From NCBI RefSeq assembly GCF_900890705.1, contig NZ_CAAHFH010000002.1:1178001-1242000 (forward strand): a DNA stretch of 64,000 bases, given 5' to 3'. A program made the translations under genes and the position numbers. Below are positions 53,451 through 60,838 of the stretch, piece by piece. The stretch comes from Pontiella sulfatireligans. Its GTDB lineage: Bacteria; Verrucomicrobiota; Kiritimatiellia; Kiritimatiellales; Pontiellaceae. Numbering within the stretch: the first letter of the stretch is position 1; the number at the start of each line of letters is the position of its first letter. The notes beneath the pieces were generated by a model. The model did no database searches, had not been told where the DNA came from, and worked only from the letters and a program-made list of their open reading frames with translations.

Positions 53451-53589
53451 GCAAGTAGCGGGGTATCAACGTAGATGTGATTGCGCCAGCAGACAGCAAT
53501 CTTTCCAGCTTCGTTGCGCACGAACGGCTCGGCATGCGCAATGAAGCTGGAAGCTCCATCTACATTCGCAACAAGTTACGGGGTATTAA
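53451..53589. repeat. composite repeat at the end of the cassette array
   Basis: Direct repeats GCAAGTAGCGGGGTATCAA (53451-53469) and ACAAGTTACGGGGTATTAA (53570-53588) enclose an inverted repeat whose arms are TTTCCAGCTTCGTTGCGCA (53502-53520) and TGCGCAATGAAGCTGGAAG (53535-53553). The AGCTGGAAGCTCC core is shared with the repeat at 9969-10036. The interval 53293-53688 shows no gene. It lies between backbone and cassette-like genes, so it may mark an insertion edge. Confidence 0.7.
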
Positions 53590-53688
53590 GCCTAGGGCTT
53601 TGCAATAAAATGCGCTTCCTAAACCTAGAAATGCGGTTACGGATCCTAACTAAGCTTTGACCTCATCCCCGGCGTTCAACGGAATAGG

Positions 53689-54051
53689 CTAAAGCTTCTG
53701 GCCGGGGTTGTTTACGTTTTCCTGTCTTCGCTCAATTTCATTCAAAAGCTTAGGGATTGATCTGACGGGATAGTAGACCGGATTGAGATCGAGGATTTCC
53801 CCATTACCTGCGGCGAGCTGTGCGCCATAAACCCGATCTCTGAAGGCTCGTGACAGATTAATTTCTGTCAGCTTAACTGTGACCGATTTCCATACCCCCC
53901 AACGCTTCGTCCTCACGGGTGCCTGAAGAGTCGTATCCGTAAGTGTTATGTTTCGATGCTTTATTGGAAAAACAGAAAATATTGCGGTCACAACGAATGC
54001 TTCTATTGCTCTGGCTCGAATAAACAACCACGCCTCTGATTCTTCAAACAT
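53689..54051 (-). CDS. hypothetical protein, cassette gene
   Basis: A 120-residue protein without recognised domains, with a hydrophobic stretch at about 15-28 and a C-terminus rich in Asn/Gln. Base composition is more AT-rich than the flanking backbone. It lies 22 bases downstream of the preceding small gene and in the same orientation as all other cassette genes. A convincing attC downstream of its stop was not found, so the far end of the array is unclear. Confidence 0.5.
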   Translation of the reverse strand: MFEESEAWLFIRARAIEAFVVTAIFSVFPIKHRNITLTDTTLQAPVRTKRWGVWKSVTVKLTEINLSRAFRDRVYGAQLAAGNGEILDLNPVYYPVRSIPKLLNEIERRQENVNNPGQKL

Positions 54052-54073
54052 TCCATAATGGTGGTTCTGCTTG

Positions 54074-54370
54074 TTATTTTTTATTCCATGGATGATCCCA
54101 AAATGTCCATGTTGATTTCGATCTCTTCTTTAAATCTGCTTTTGTTTGGAATGCTCGAATTATTTTTTTTGTATCAAACGGAAGTTTATCAAATGACTCC
54201 ATCGCAATGATGTAGTTTGGATAAAGAACAAGGATTGATGAAAACTTCTTCCCGTTTTCTAGCTCGACTGAGATGATTGAAGCATCCTGTTTGAATTCCT
54301 CAAATGGACCATCACGATCAAACACAATCTGTGGGATCATCAAGTATTCGGTTTGATCTGTATCATTCAT
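54074..54370 (-). CDS. hypothetical protein, cassette gene
   Basis: A 98-residue acidic/basic mixed protein (MNDTDQTEYLMIPQIVFDRD...), probably soluble, with beta strands (ISVELENGKKFSSILVLYPN) and a basic tail. Not recognised. It lies directly downstream of the attC-like hairpin at 54383-54455, so it is the first gene of a cassette, possibly shared with the next gene 22 bases on. Confidence 0.6.
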   Translation of the reverse strand: MNDTDQTEYLMIPQIVFDRDGPFEEFKQDASIISVELENGKKFSSILVLYPNYIIAMESFDKLPFDTKKIIRAFQTKADLKKRSKSTWTFWDHPWNKK

Positions 54371-54382
54371 TTTTCTATCCGT

Positions 54383-54455
54383 GCAGAACGACTAGGGTAA
54401 CTGGATTTTCAAAACGCGCGCGTTTTGGAAAATACAGTTCACCCTCTGGTTATGC
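54383..54455 (-). other. attC-like recombination site, fourth cassette boundary
   Basis: On the minus strand, core GCATAAC (R'' side) and GTTCTGC (R' side) enclose a long imperfect stem: AGGGTGAACTG with CAGTTACCCT (one extra G on one side) and ATTTTCCAAAACG with CGTTTTGAAAAT (one extra C). Extrahelical bases in one strand only are a hallmark of attC folding. Its R'' core does not match the 5' core of the cassette it ends, unlike the other three sites. Confidence 0.7.
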
Positions 54456-54692
54456 TTTGTAATATACTGCCTCGTCTAATTTCCGGAACAGGAAAGAGAT
54501 AAAGCTCAGCAAGTCAAGGCAGTCATTTTTTTCTATTGGCCAATCTAATGCTGGTTCGTGAGCTGTGGGGTTCCTAATGGCTTGCATTAAGCCTGCAGAA
54601 AGAAACTTCACTCCATTTTGAACATTGCAGTCAGTTTCTGATTGGCAGGGGGTAATTTTTAGAACTCCCTTATTAAGAAAATGGCCGATGAT
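54450..54692 (-). pseudogene. 5'-truncated TIGR02391-like protein, cassette gene
   Basis: The frame is open from just after a stop (TAA 54693-54695) and reads GVKFLSAGLMQAIRNPTAHE, LDWPIEKNDCLDLLSFISFL and FRKLDEAVYYKA to TAA at 54450. The block AIRNPTAHE and the following helical end match the C-terminus of the TIGR02391 family, which is found in mobile and defence contexts. The N-terminal two thirds and any start codon are absent. Confidence 0.7.
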
Positions 54693-54733
54693 TTAGCTAA
54701 GCGTATGAGGTCTGATTTCATTTATTTATCTAC

Positions 54734-54797
54734 TGCCAACGTTTCGCGTCACTCTGAGCGGGCGGAGCCAGCGATAGGGTGAACGCTTTTGTTGGCA
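54734..54797 (-). other. attC recombination site of cassette 3
   Basis: On the minus strand it runs from TGCCAAC (R'') to GTTGGCA (R'), 64 bases. The inner arms GCGTTCACCCT and AGAGTGACGC pair with bulges around TATCGCTGGCTCCGCC-type loop sequence. It begins six bases after the stop of the 152-residue gene. Its R'' core is the exact complement of GTTGGCA, the 5' core of the same cassette at 56424-56430. Confidence 0.85.
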
Positions 54798-54802
54798 CTA
54801 TT

Positions 54803-55261
54803 TTATTTTGCCCATGAGGGGGTCTTGCTTTTCTTCGGCTTTTTTGATTTCCATATTTTTCCGGTTGAATCAGCAACCTCGGCTCGTATCTTTGCCCATT
54901 TGTTTGCATAGGGTTCAAGACTGGATTGATCTAGCGGGAATCTAAGAGGGGAATCACCTTCAGCTAATTTTTTCCCTTCGATACTTTCAGGAATTAGCAA
55001 GTGGGTAGTCTCGTAACCCTTGGGGATTCGGAATGCTACATGGCTCAGGTAAACAGGACGTCTCCCCACATTTGCCACGGTAATCACCGCGTATGATTTA
55101 GTAGAATCATACACCGTATTATTGGTCATACTCATGTCCCATTGTATTTCAACAGTTACTTTGGCGGTGTCCCGACGATGGTTGACAATGCTTAATACGA
55201 AGGCAGATGTCCCCAGAATGATTCCAAATAAAGTTCCAAGGTCGTTTAAGTTGAGTTCCAT
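54803..55261 (-). CDS. membrane-anchored hypothetical protein, cassette 3
   Basis: A 152-residue protein with one N-terminal helix (DLGTLFGIILGTSAFVLSIV), a beta-type domain (VTVEIQWDMSMTNN; YAVITVANVGRRPVYLSHVA) and a lysine-rich tail. Its layout recalls small membrane proteins common in integron cassettes. It shares cassette 3 with the 373-residue gene upstream (14 bases apart) and is followed at once by an attC. Confidence 0.75.
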   Translation of the reverse strand: MELNLNDLGTLFGIILGTSAFVLSIVNHRRDTAKVTVEIQWDMSMTNNTVYDSTKSYAVITVANVGRRPVYLSHVAFRIPKGYETTHLLIPESIEGKKLAEGDSPLRFPLDQSSLEPYANKWAKIRAEVADSTGKIWKSKKPKKSKTPSWAK

Positions 55262-55275
55262 TACTAAATCTCAAT

Positions 55276-56397
55276 TTACCAATCGAATGTACTGAAAGAC
55301 GAGTTGCCTATGTCCATGGTGGTTCCGTGCATGCTGTTTCCTTCTGAGTCTGTATAGTCATGAAAAATAAAATTTCCAACTTTCGTACTGGTTCCGTGCA
55401 TGCTTGAGCCATCTGAGTTGCTGAAATCATGAAACTGGAAGTTACCGATAGTCGTACTATTCCCACTCATTGTTTGTCCTTCGGATGATCTGAAGTCATG
55501 AAAATCAAAACTACCTATTCTGGTCGTGGTTCCGTGTACATATTCCCCGCGAGAGGAAGAGAAATCATGGAAATCAAACTGCCCAATTCTTGTCGTTGTG
55601 CCCGATATGTACTCTCCATCCGAACTTGAAATATCATGAAATGTGAACGGCTTAATGTAGATAGACGAGCCTGACAATGTTTGGCCATTTCCTGTGCTCG
55701 CACTGTAGAATTCCATGCTAGTTGTTTCTTGTCCAGACGTTCCGTATTCCTGACTAGAGTACAGAGTCTTTGGAGTGTACCTTTTGGGCAAGGTTGTTAG
55801 TGCGGTTGAATCATCGCTTGTATCAATTTCAGATAGCCGAGTATAGGGTAGTGTTTGTTGCCGTTGATAGGTCGAAGGGATTTGTTGATTTGCGATTCCA
55901 TAGGCTGGAGAAGTATTCTGAGCATTAGATTGCTTACTCTCGCTATTTTTTACTTGTTGATCCATCGACCACGCCGTCATGTAGCTTGGATCGAAGTTGT
56001 ATCCTTTCTGCTTCCAATATTCTGCTCTCTTTATGTCCTTTACTTTCTGATCCATTGACCACGCGGTCATATAGTTTGGATCGAATTTATATCCTTGTTG
56101 TGCCCAGTGCTTAGCTCGTTCAATATCTTTTACCTTTTGATCCATTGACCATGCTGTCATGTAGCTTGGGTCAAAGTTGTAACCCTTCTCTTTCCAGTAT
56201 TTGGCTCGTTCTATGTTTTTTACTTGTTGATCCATCGACCACGCCGTCATGTAGTCAGCATTAAAAACATATCCGCGTTCCGCCCAGTATTTAGCTCTTT
56301 CCCGGTTGCTTTGGGCTTGTTGTTCTGCCCAATCGGCACTGAAGACCGAAGTCGTAATAGAAAGTAAGATTGCAAATGCTAGATTCGTCTTTTTCAT
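55276..56397 (-). CDS. secreted repeat protein with two kinds of tandem repeat, cassette 3
   Basis: A 373-residue exported protein with a signal peptide (MKKTNLAFAILLSITTSVFS). Residues 20-155 hold four tandem repeats of about 33 residues with consensus RAKYWKEKGYNFDPSYMTAW then SMDQKVKDIE. After a Thr/Ser-rich linker, the C-terminal 130 residues hold five to six repeats of about 24 residues with consensus GTTTRIGxFDFHDFSSSxGE. I do not know the function; the C-terminal repeats look like a beta-solenoid. GAGGTG precedes the ATG at 56397. Genes this long are rare in cassettes. Confidence 0.75.
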   Translation of the reverse strand: MKKTNLAFAILLSITTSVFSADWAEQQAQSNRERAKYWAERGYVFNADYMTAWSMDQQVKNIERAKYWKEKGYNFDPSYMTAWSMDQKVKDIERAKHWAQQGYKFDPNYMTAWSMDQKVKDIKRAEYWKQKGYNFDPSYMTAWSMDQQVKNSESKQSNAQNTSPAYGIANQQIPSTYQRQQTLPYTRLSEIDTSDDSTALTTLPKRYTPKTLYSSQEYGTSGQETTSMEFYSASTGNGQTLSGSSIYIKPFTFHDISSSDGEYISGTTTRIGQFDFHDFSSSRGEYVHGTTTRIGSFDFHDFRSSEGQTMSGNSTTIGNFQFHDFSNSDGSSMHGTSTKVGNFIFHDYTDSEGNSMHGTTMDIGNSSFSTFDW

Positions 56398-56423
56398 ACA
56401 GCACCTCATCTTGATTTATATAC

Positions 56424-56493
56424 TGCCAACGTCAGAGTCACACTTCTCAAGACGCGACAGCGGTTTGAGATAGTGTGCACTCATTTGTTATAT
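56424..56493 (-). other. attC recombination site of cassette 2
   Basis: On the minus strand it runs from ATATAAC (R'') to GTTGGCA (R'), 70 bases. The arms GAGTGCACACTATCTCAA and TTGAGAAGTGTGACTC pair fully if an extra G and an extra A are left unpaired on one strand. The R'' core is the exact complement of GTTATAT, the 5' core of the same cassette at 57004-57010. It overlaps the stop codon of the cassette-2 gene by one base. Confidence 0.88.
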
Positions 56494-57005
56494 TATTTTG
56501 TTTTCTCGGCTTTATGACAAACAATTATTTTATGTATTAATGCTATTAATATTCCCAATACGGCACCAACAATGAGAGATGGATATCCCAGCCAAATAAA
56601 AGGCAGCCACGCCATTGCCCATTCTGCTGTTCCATCTTGCAATATTTCAGAAAAGCGTGGGATCATATACAAAGCGATAAAAACAGAAGATAAAGCACCA
56701 CTTAACAACAACCCTGTCATCATTCCCTTTTTAATTCCTTTGTAGGGTTGTATATTTCTTATGAATCCTATGGCAACAAGAAGTACTATCACCATGAAGG
56801 GTATAACAAAACAATAGTCTAGGAATACGCTTGTGATTAAGTTGAAAAGTGATTGGTCTTTGCCTAAATAGTTCTTGTGTCCTCTTTTTATCCACCATGA
56901 ATATTGATCAATAAAACGATTAATTCTAAAGGTGATAGAAGCTAAAAAATTTACTGCATTTATAGCTATTAGACTCAACGTAAATGTTTTAATTTTTATC
57001 TTCAT
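56493..57005 (-). CDS. membrane protein of unknown function, cassette 2
   Basis: A 170-residue protein with four predicted transmembrane helices (about 8-26, 62-86, 98-116 and 130-156), a basic loop and a charged C-terminus (HKAEKTK). Not recognised. It is AT-rich and fills one cassette exactly: the ATG lies directly by the boundary core and the stop overlaps the attC. Confidence 0.75.
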   Translation of the reverse strand: MKIKIKTFTLSLIAINAVNFLASITFRINRFIDQYSWWIKRGHKNYLGKDQSLFNLITSVFLDYCFVIPFMVIVLLVAIGFIRNIQPYKGIKKGMMTGLLLSGALSSVFIALYMIPRFSEILQDGTAEWAMAWLPFIWLGYPSLIVGAVLGILIALIHKIIVCHKAEKTK

Positions 57006-57091
57006 ATAACGTTACGAGTGACCCGCTTGGGAATCAGACTCCGACCGAAAAAACGGGCGTTGTCCAAGTAGGGTCTACTCGCTGGTTGGCT
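57004..57091 (-). other. attC recombination site of cassette 1
   Basis: On the minus strand it runs from AGCCAAC (R'') to GTTATAT (R'), 88 bases. The arms CGAGTAGACCCTACTTGG and CCAAGCGGGTCACTCG pair with an extra A and an extra two bases (TA) unpaired on one side. The R'' core is the exact complement of GTTGGCT at 60196-60202, next to the gene at 59552-60184. So this attC belongs to that gene, although 2.4 kb of IS91-type DNA now separates them. Confidence 0.85.
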
Positions 57092-57147
57092 CTATTGTTC
57101 TGTTCAAGTAAGCCGCTGCGCGGCAGTTAAACAATCCCTGTTAATCA

Positions 57148-57211
57148 TATAGCTTCCACTCTGAAAGAGGACGTATTCAGCGTCCTCATAACAGAGCGAA
57201 AGGAAGCTGAT
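57148..57211 (+). promoter_or_regulatory. hairpin leader that can mask the recombinase ribosome site
   Basis: AGCTTCC (57151-57157) can pair with GGAAGCT (57202-57208), which contains the recombinase Shine-Dalgarno, and an inner GAGGACG / CGTCCTC stem (57167-57187) supports the fold. So translation initiation may be limited by RNA structure. Whether this is used is not known. Confidence 0.5.
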
Positions 57212-58093
57212 ATGAACAACAAATTACAAAATAAGATGATAGAGGACATGCAGCTGTGTGACTACAGCGATCGTACACAAAAATCATACTCGCGCGCGGT
57301 GCGCCAACTCTCCAACTTCTGGCATGTGCCGGCAGAGGAGATCGCGGAACAGCAGGTGCGTGAATATTTCCTGTATTGTAAAAATGACCAGGGCTGGAGT
57401 GCATCGACGATGCGCATTGCCTACAGCGGGATTAAGTTTTTCTATACCCACACTCTCCCGATGGACTGGGAGACGCTTCGGCTGCTGAAGATCAAGCGCC
57501 TGACTACGCCGCCGACGGTTCTTAGCATTAACGAGGTCCGCCTGATTCTGGGCGCGGCACGTACGCCTCAGGCCCGCGCGTTTCTGGCCACGGTGTATTC
57601 GTGCGGCCTGCGTCTGCAGGAGGCACTGAACCTTACGGTTCATGATATCTGCAAAGAACGCATGACACTCCATGTCCGCCAGGGCAAGGGCGGGAAGGAC
57701 CGCTATATTCCTTTGCCGAAATCCACCTATAATCTGTTGGTTGAATATTGGAAAACACATCGTAATAAAGCCCTGCTTTTCCCGGCGCTTGGCCGTGATG
57801 GTAAAAAGGGACGCACGGCGACCACGCCCATGGCCCGCTCGTCGGTTCAGCAAATGATGCGCCGGATTCTTAAAGAGCTCCCCAAGATAAAAAAACACGC
57901 TACGCTTCATACGCTGCGGCACTCCTATGCCACGCATCTGATCGAGGCGGGCGTTAACCTGCGCATTGTTCAGCAGTATCTCGGTCACAGCTCCCTTGAA
58001 ACCACCATGATCTATCTTCATGTCACCGACATGGGCAACAGTGATGCCGCCGCGCGCATCAACCGCCTGATGGGAGGGCTCGACGATGCCTAA
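57212..58093 (+). CDS. tyrosine recombinase of the IS91-type element
   Basis: A 293-residue XerC/D-like integrase: SAM-like N domain (MIEDMQLCDYSDRTQKSYSR; FFYTHTLPMDWE) and catalytic domain with Arg in YSCGLRLQEALNL, the Lys in GKGGKDRYIPLP, the HTLRHSYATHLIEAG box with His and Arg, LGHSSLETTMIYLHV with His and Tyr. It lacks the extra patch between boxes that defines integron integrases, so it is not IntI. It overlaps the transposase gene by eight bases, as in other IS91-like elements that carry such recombinases. Confidence 0.9.
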   Translation: MNNKLQNKMIEDMQLCDYSDRTQKSYSRAVRQLSNFWHVPAEEIAEQQVREYFLYCKNDQGWSASTMRIAYSGIKFFYTHTLPMDWETLRLLKIKRLTTPPTVLSINEVRLILGAARTPQARAFLATVYSCGLRLQEALNLTVHDICKERMTLHVRQGKGGKDRYIPLPKSTYNLLVEYWKTHRNKALLFPALGRDGKKGRTATTPMARSSVQQMMRRILKELPKIKKHATLHTLRHSYATHLIEAGVNLRIVQQYLGHSSLETTMIYLHVTDMGNSDAAARINRLMGGLDDA

Positions 58094-59168
58094 TCCCATT
58101 CAGAACCTTTTCCAGACTCACGGCGCGGCCTATCTTGCGCGCTTCGGTGCGGACATGCCCTCAAATCATCGGAAGGTGATCCGGGCTATCCGCAACTGCG
58201 GCACCGGTGCTTTCGGCCAACATTCATTTTCGTGCGACGGTTGCGGCGAAAGCCACTATGCCGACAGCTCCTGCGGCAACCGGCACTGTCCGACCTGCCA
58301 GGCCGGAAAGTCGGATGAGTGGTTGATCAAGCAGCTTGAGAAGGCGCTGCCGGTTAATTATTTCATGATCACCTTCACCGTGCCCAAGGAACTCCGCTCG
58401 CTGATCCGGTCCAACCAAAAGGCGGCTTATTCCGCGCTCTTCAAAGCGGCCTCCGGCGCTCTGAAAAAGCTGGCGAAAGATCCGCGCTTTGTCGGATGTG
58501 AAACCGCCGGGTTTACCGGCATCCTGCACACGTGGACGCGACAGCTTGAATACCATCCGCACGTGCACTTCATCGTGCCCGGCGGCGGGCTCTCAAAAGA
58601 CGAGACCGAATGGAAAAGCTCCGGTGCTGAGTTTTATATCCATGGCAAACCGCTCTCGATAATCTACCGCGCCAAGTTCATGGAGCTGCTCAAACAAGAA
58701 GGGCTCGCCGCGCCGCCGTGCGTGTGGAACCCCGACTGGGTTGTCGATGTCCGCAACGTCGGCAACGGCCAGCGGGCGCTCAAGTATCTCGCGCAATATG
58801 TCTTTCGCGTGGCCATCGCGCCGAGCCGAATCATCCGCGTGGCCGACGGCGAGGTGACCTTCAAATACAAACCTTCCGGTTCCAAAGCCTGGAAAACAAT
58901 GAGCCTCAAGATTTTCGAGTTCATGCGGCGCTATCTTCAGCACGTCCTGCCGCACGGGTTCATGAAGGTGCGGCACTACGGATTCCTCGCGTCCAACTGC
59001 CGCGTACCGCTCGAGCGGATTCGCGAACTCATCTGCGCGCTCTATGAGATTCTTGTCGAGTTGCTGCCCCCCGGGAAACCACCGCACCGTAAACCCTGGA
59101 AATGCAAAACCTGCGGCGGTCTCATTCGCTGGCGTGAGTTTATCCCGTGTCCGCGCGGCACGGGCTAG
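58086..59168 (+). CDS. IS91-family HUH transposase
   Basis: A 360-residue rolling-circle transposase. It starts with an N-terminal zinc finger (CDGCGESHYADSSCGNRHCP-type cysteines, about residues 50-70), then the HUH motif YHPHVHFIVPGG (about 160) and the paired-Tyr motif KYLAQYVFRVAI (about 235). A C-terminal zinc-ribbon-like CKTCGG follows. Its length fits the short members of the family. It is translationally coupled to the upstream recombinase. Confidence 0.92.
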   Translation: MPNPIQNLFQTHGAAYLARFGADMPSNHRKVIRAIRNCGTGAFGQHSFSCDGCGESHYADSSCGNRHCPTCQAGKSDEWLIKQLEKALPVNYFMITFTVPKELRSLIRSNQKAAYSALFKAASGALKKLAKDPRFVGCETAGFTGILHTWTRQLEYHPHVHFIVPGGGLSKDETEWKSSGAEFYIHGKPLSIIYRAKFMELLKQEGLAAPPCVWNPDWVVDVRNVGNGQRALKYLAQYVFRVAIAPSRIIRVADGEVTFKYKPSGSKAWKTMSLKIFEFMRRYLQHVLPHGFMKVRHYGFLASNCRVPLERIRELICALYEILVELLPPGKPPHRKPWKCKTCGGLIRWREFIPCPRGTG

Positions 59169-59551
59169 TAGACCGACTGTTTCAGCCCGCAGCCGGGACG
59201 GCCGCGACACGATAAAGGCCTCCCGCTTCCAAGCTTTGGAAGCGGCAACGCAGCGGTCTGTCCAGACGTTTGAAAAATGGAAAAACAGTCGAAATTCAGG
59301 ATAAAAAAAGAGAGAAAGAAGCTCGGAAAACGATACCTGCACTCGCAGGCATCCTCTTTTCCTCATAACGAATAACGAATAACCGATACCAGCGGCAAAG
59401 CCGCTTAAGCATTGCCCTATATATAAGGGGGCCCCTTCCTCCACGGATGATCAAGCGCGTCTCCGACGCTTTAATCATGCCGCCTCTCCGCAGCTTACAT
59501 GAACCTGACAATGATGCTGATCGTTCCCTTCGTGCCTCAGTACAGATCACT

Positions 59552-60184
59552 TCATTGCTTTATTGTTCCAGTTGGAGTAATGAATTTGCCATTGATCGAT
59601 TTTAGTTTTTTATCTATTTGCTCTTTTTCCTTCAGCAACATTTCTTCATCTAATCTAGGTTTCCATAAAAAGAAGAGGGCGGTGATATGCTTCCAGTATC
59701 CTGAGTCACGATGAAGCATAATCTCTGGAAGCAAGTCTTGTACTGAGCTGCAGAATGTTTTTCCAACACATGAAAATGCCACTCTTTCATCCGCCGCGCC
59801 TGCTGTAAAAAACACAGAAAATGACTCTAGGGCATTTAAAACAGGGAGCATCTCGGAGGAAATCTTCATACATTCTTCTGTAATTACTTCGGTATCGTCA
59901 TATTGGATTCTTATACTTTCTCCTTTGAATGTAACCTTTGCCTTTTTCATAAATGTGACTTCGTTGGCAAGGATTGCTTTGTCGAGGGAGTTATGTAGAG
60001 GGATAATATTGCGAAGATAATGATCACACTGTTGGGCCGCTAGAGAGAGAGCATCTCGTTTTGCTGATATGCGCGTATGATCCTTTGAAACCTTAATCTG
60101 CCATAATCCGATAGCTGCGATGATTGTAATAATCGGTGCAGAAATGAAATATATGATTTCTAATATATCTTTAATCTGTTCCAT
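59552..60184 (-). CDS. membrane-anchored hypothetical protein, cassette 1
   Basis: A 210-residue protein with an N-terminal transmembrane helix (about 7-30, IIYFISAPIITIIAAIGLW) and a helical cytosolic part with several Lys/Glu-rich segments and a few cysteines. The topology, one helix plus a soluble domain, resembles small proteins of unknown type found in cassettes and defence islands; I do not recognise the family. Its ATG follows the core site at 60196-60202 by 11 bases. It is AT-rich. Confidence 0.75.
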   Translation of the reverse strand: MEQIKDILEIIYFISAPIITIIAAIGLWQIKVSKDHTRISAKRDALSLAAQQCDHYLRNIIPLHNSLDKAILANEVTFMKKAKVTFKGESIRIQYDDTEVITEECMKISSEMLPVLNALESFSVFFTAGAADERVAFSCVGKTFCSSVQDLLPEIMLHRDSGYWKHITALFFLWKPRLDEEMLLKEKEQIDKKLKSINGKFITPTGTIKQ

Positions 60185-60506
60185 ATTTTTCCTTTAGCCA
60201 ACAGTGTCATCAGTGGAAAATTTTCCATATATGACCCTTATGGGATGGACTAGTTTGAACCATTCCCCTCGGTCATTATTTTAGTTCCTAAAATTATCTG
60301 CGCTTCGCTTCGGCCACATATGACCGTATTAAAGGGGTAAACATGGAAAATAGACCGTTTGACTTTCCACATATGACCCAAGGTTAAAACATTTTCCACA
60401 TATGACCGCATTAAAGGGGCAAACATGGAAAACGAACTTTTTTCTTCTCTCTTTCATGTTATACTTATTCAGTATTAGAGACAGAGCCATAATCATGGAG
60501 GGAAGC
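60185..60506. other. presumed attI region with repeats, between intI and cassette 1
   Basis: A 322-base intergenic region between divergent genes. On the minus strand the crossover core GTTGGCT is at 60196-60202, the boundary of cassette 1. A 12-base motif CCACATATGACC occurs, sometimes imperfectly, at 60225, 60314, 60367 and 60396; two of these extend to CCGNATTAAAGGGG-AAACATGGAAAA. A copy of the 58-bp repeat found in intI lies at 60257-60314. Promoters of intI and the cassette array are expected here. Confidence 0.7.
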
Positions 60507-60817
60507 ATGGAAAACAAGAAGAAATTCAAGCCGGATCCAGATCTTAAGTTCATGGATCAGGTTCGCGGGGTTTTGCGCTACCCCATTATGCCTACCGCGC
60601 GGAGCAGATGTATGAACCACTCCCTTCGGTCATTATTTGCTTCCCAAATTATCTTTTCGCTTCGCTCCAAGGGCGACTGGATCAAACGGTATTTGAAGTT
60701 TTATGAAATGAAACGGCATCCGCGGGAGATGGGGCGGCGGAGGTTGAGCGCTGGCTGAGCCATCTGGCGACGGATGGGAAGGTGGCGGCAACCCAGCGGC
60801 AGACGCTGTTCAAGGGG
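60507..60817 (+). pseudogene. intI: integron integrase remnant, interrupted
   Basis: It begins MENKKKFKPDPDLKFMDQVR and continues GVLRY in frame. In another frame HYAYRAEQMY follows, then a 58-bp insertion (60614-60671), then DWIKRYLKFYEMKRHPREMG and AAEVERWLSHLATDGKVA with another one-base shift near 60732. The blocks DQVRxxxRxxHYxxRTEQxY and KRHPREMGxxEVExxLxxLA are typical of the N-terminal domain of IntI. It stops at about 60817; the catalytic domain is missing. GGAGGGAAGC precedes the ATG. So the integron has no active integrase here. Confidence 0.85.
60614..60671. repeat. 58-bp repeat inserted in intI
   Basis: The run GAACCACTCCCTTCGGTCAT to CTTCGCTCC interrupts the intI frame between Tyr and Asp codons. 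A diverged copy lies at 60257-60314 (GAACCATTCCCCTCGGTCAT), in the same orientation, so this is a small dispersed element rather than a simple indel. Confidence 0.75.
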
Positions 60818-60838
60818 TCAGAACGCCGGATTCTCAGC

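Larger units (their letters stand above)
57092..59551 (+). mobile_element. IS91-family element with tyrosine recombinase (ends approximate)
   Basis: It carries a tyrosine recombinase and an IS91-type HUH transposase in one coupled unit. The exact ends are not defined: the left end lies after attC (57091) and before about 57140; the right end lies between the transposase stop (59168) and the cassette-1 gene stop (59552), where hairpins such as AGCGGCAAAGCCGCTT (near 59391) and an inverted GATGAT-AAGCG pair occur. A GTTC or GAAC tetramer (near 59509 or 59519), typical for IS91 targets, is present there. It interrupts cassette 1 without breaking its gene. The 383-base stretch after the transposase has no gene. 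Confidence 0.75.

Noticed and set aside
53640..53700. A fifth attC after the last cassette gene
   Set aside because: GTTAGGA-like and GTTGAAC-like cores are present but no convincing bulged stem could be paired.
57212..58093. The tyrosine recombinase as the integron integrase
   Set aside because: It lacks the IntI-specific patch and is overlapped by the IS91 transposase gene; the real intI remnant is at 60507-60817.
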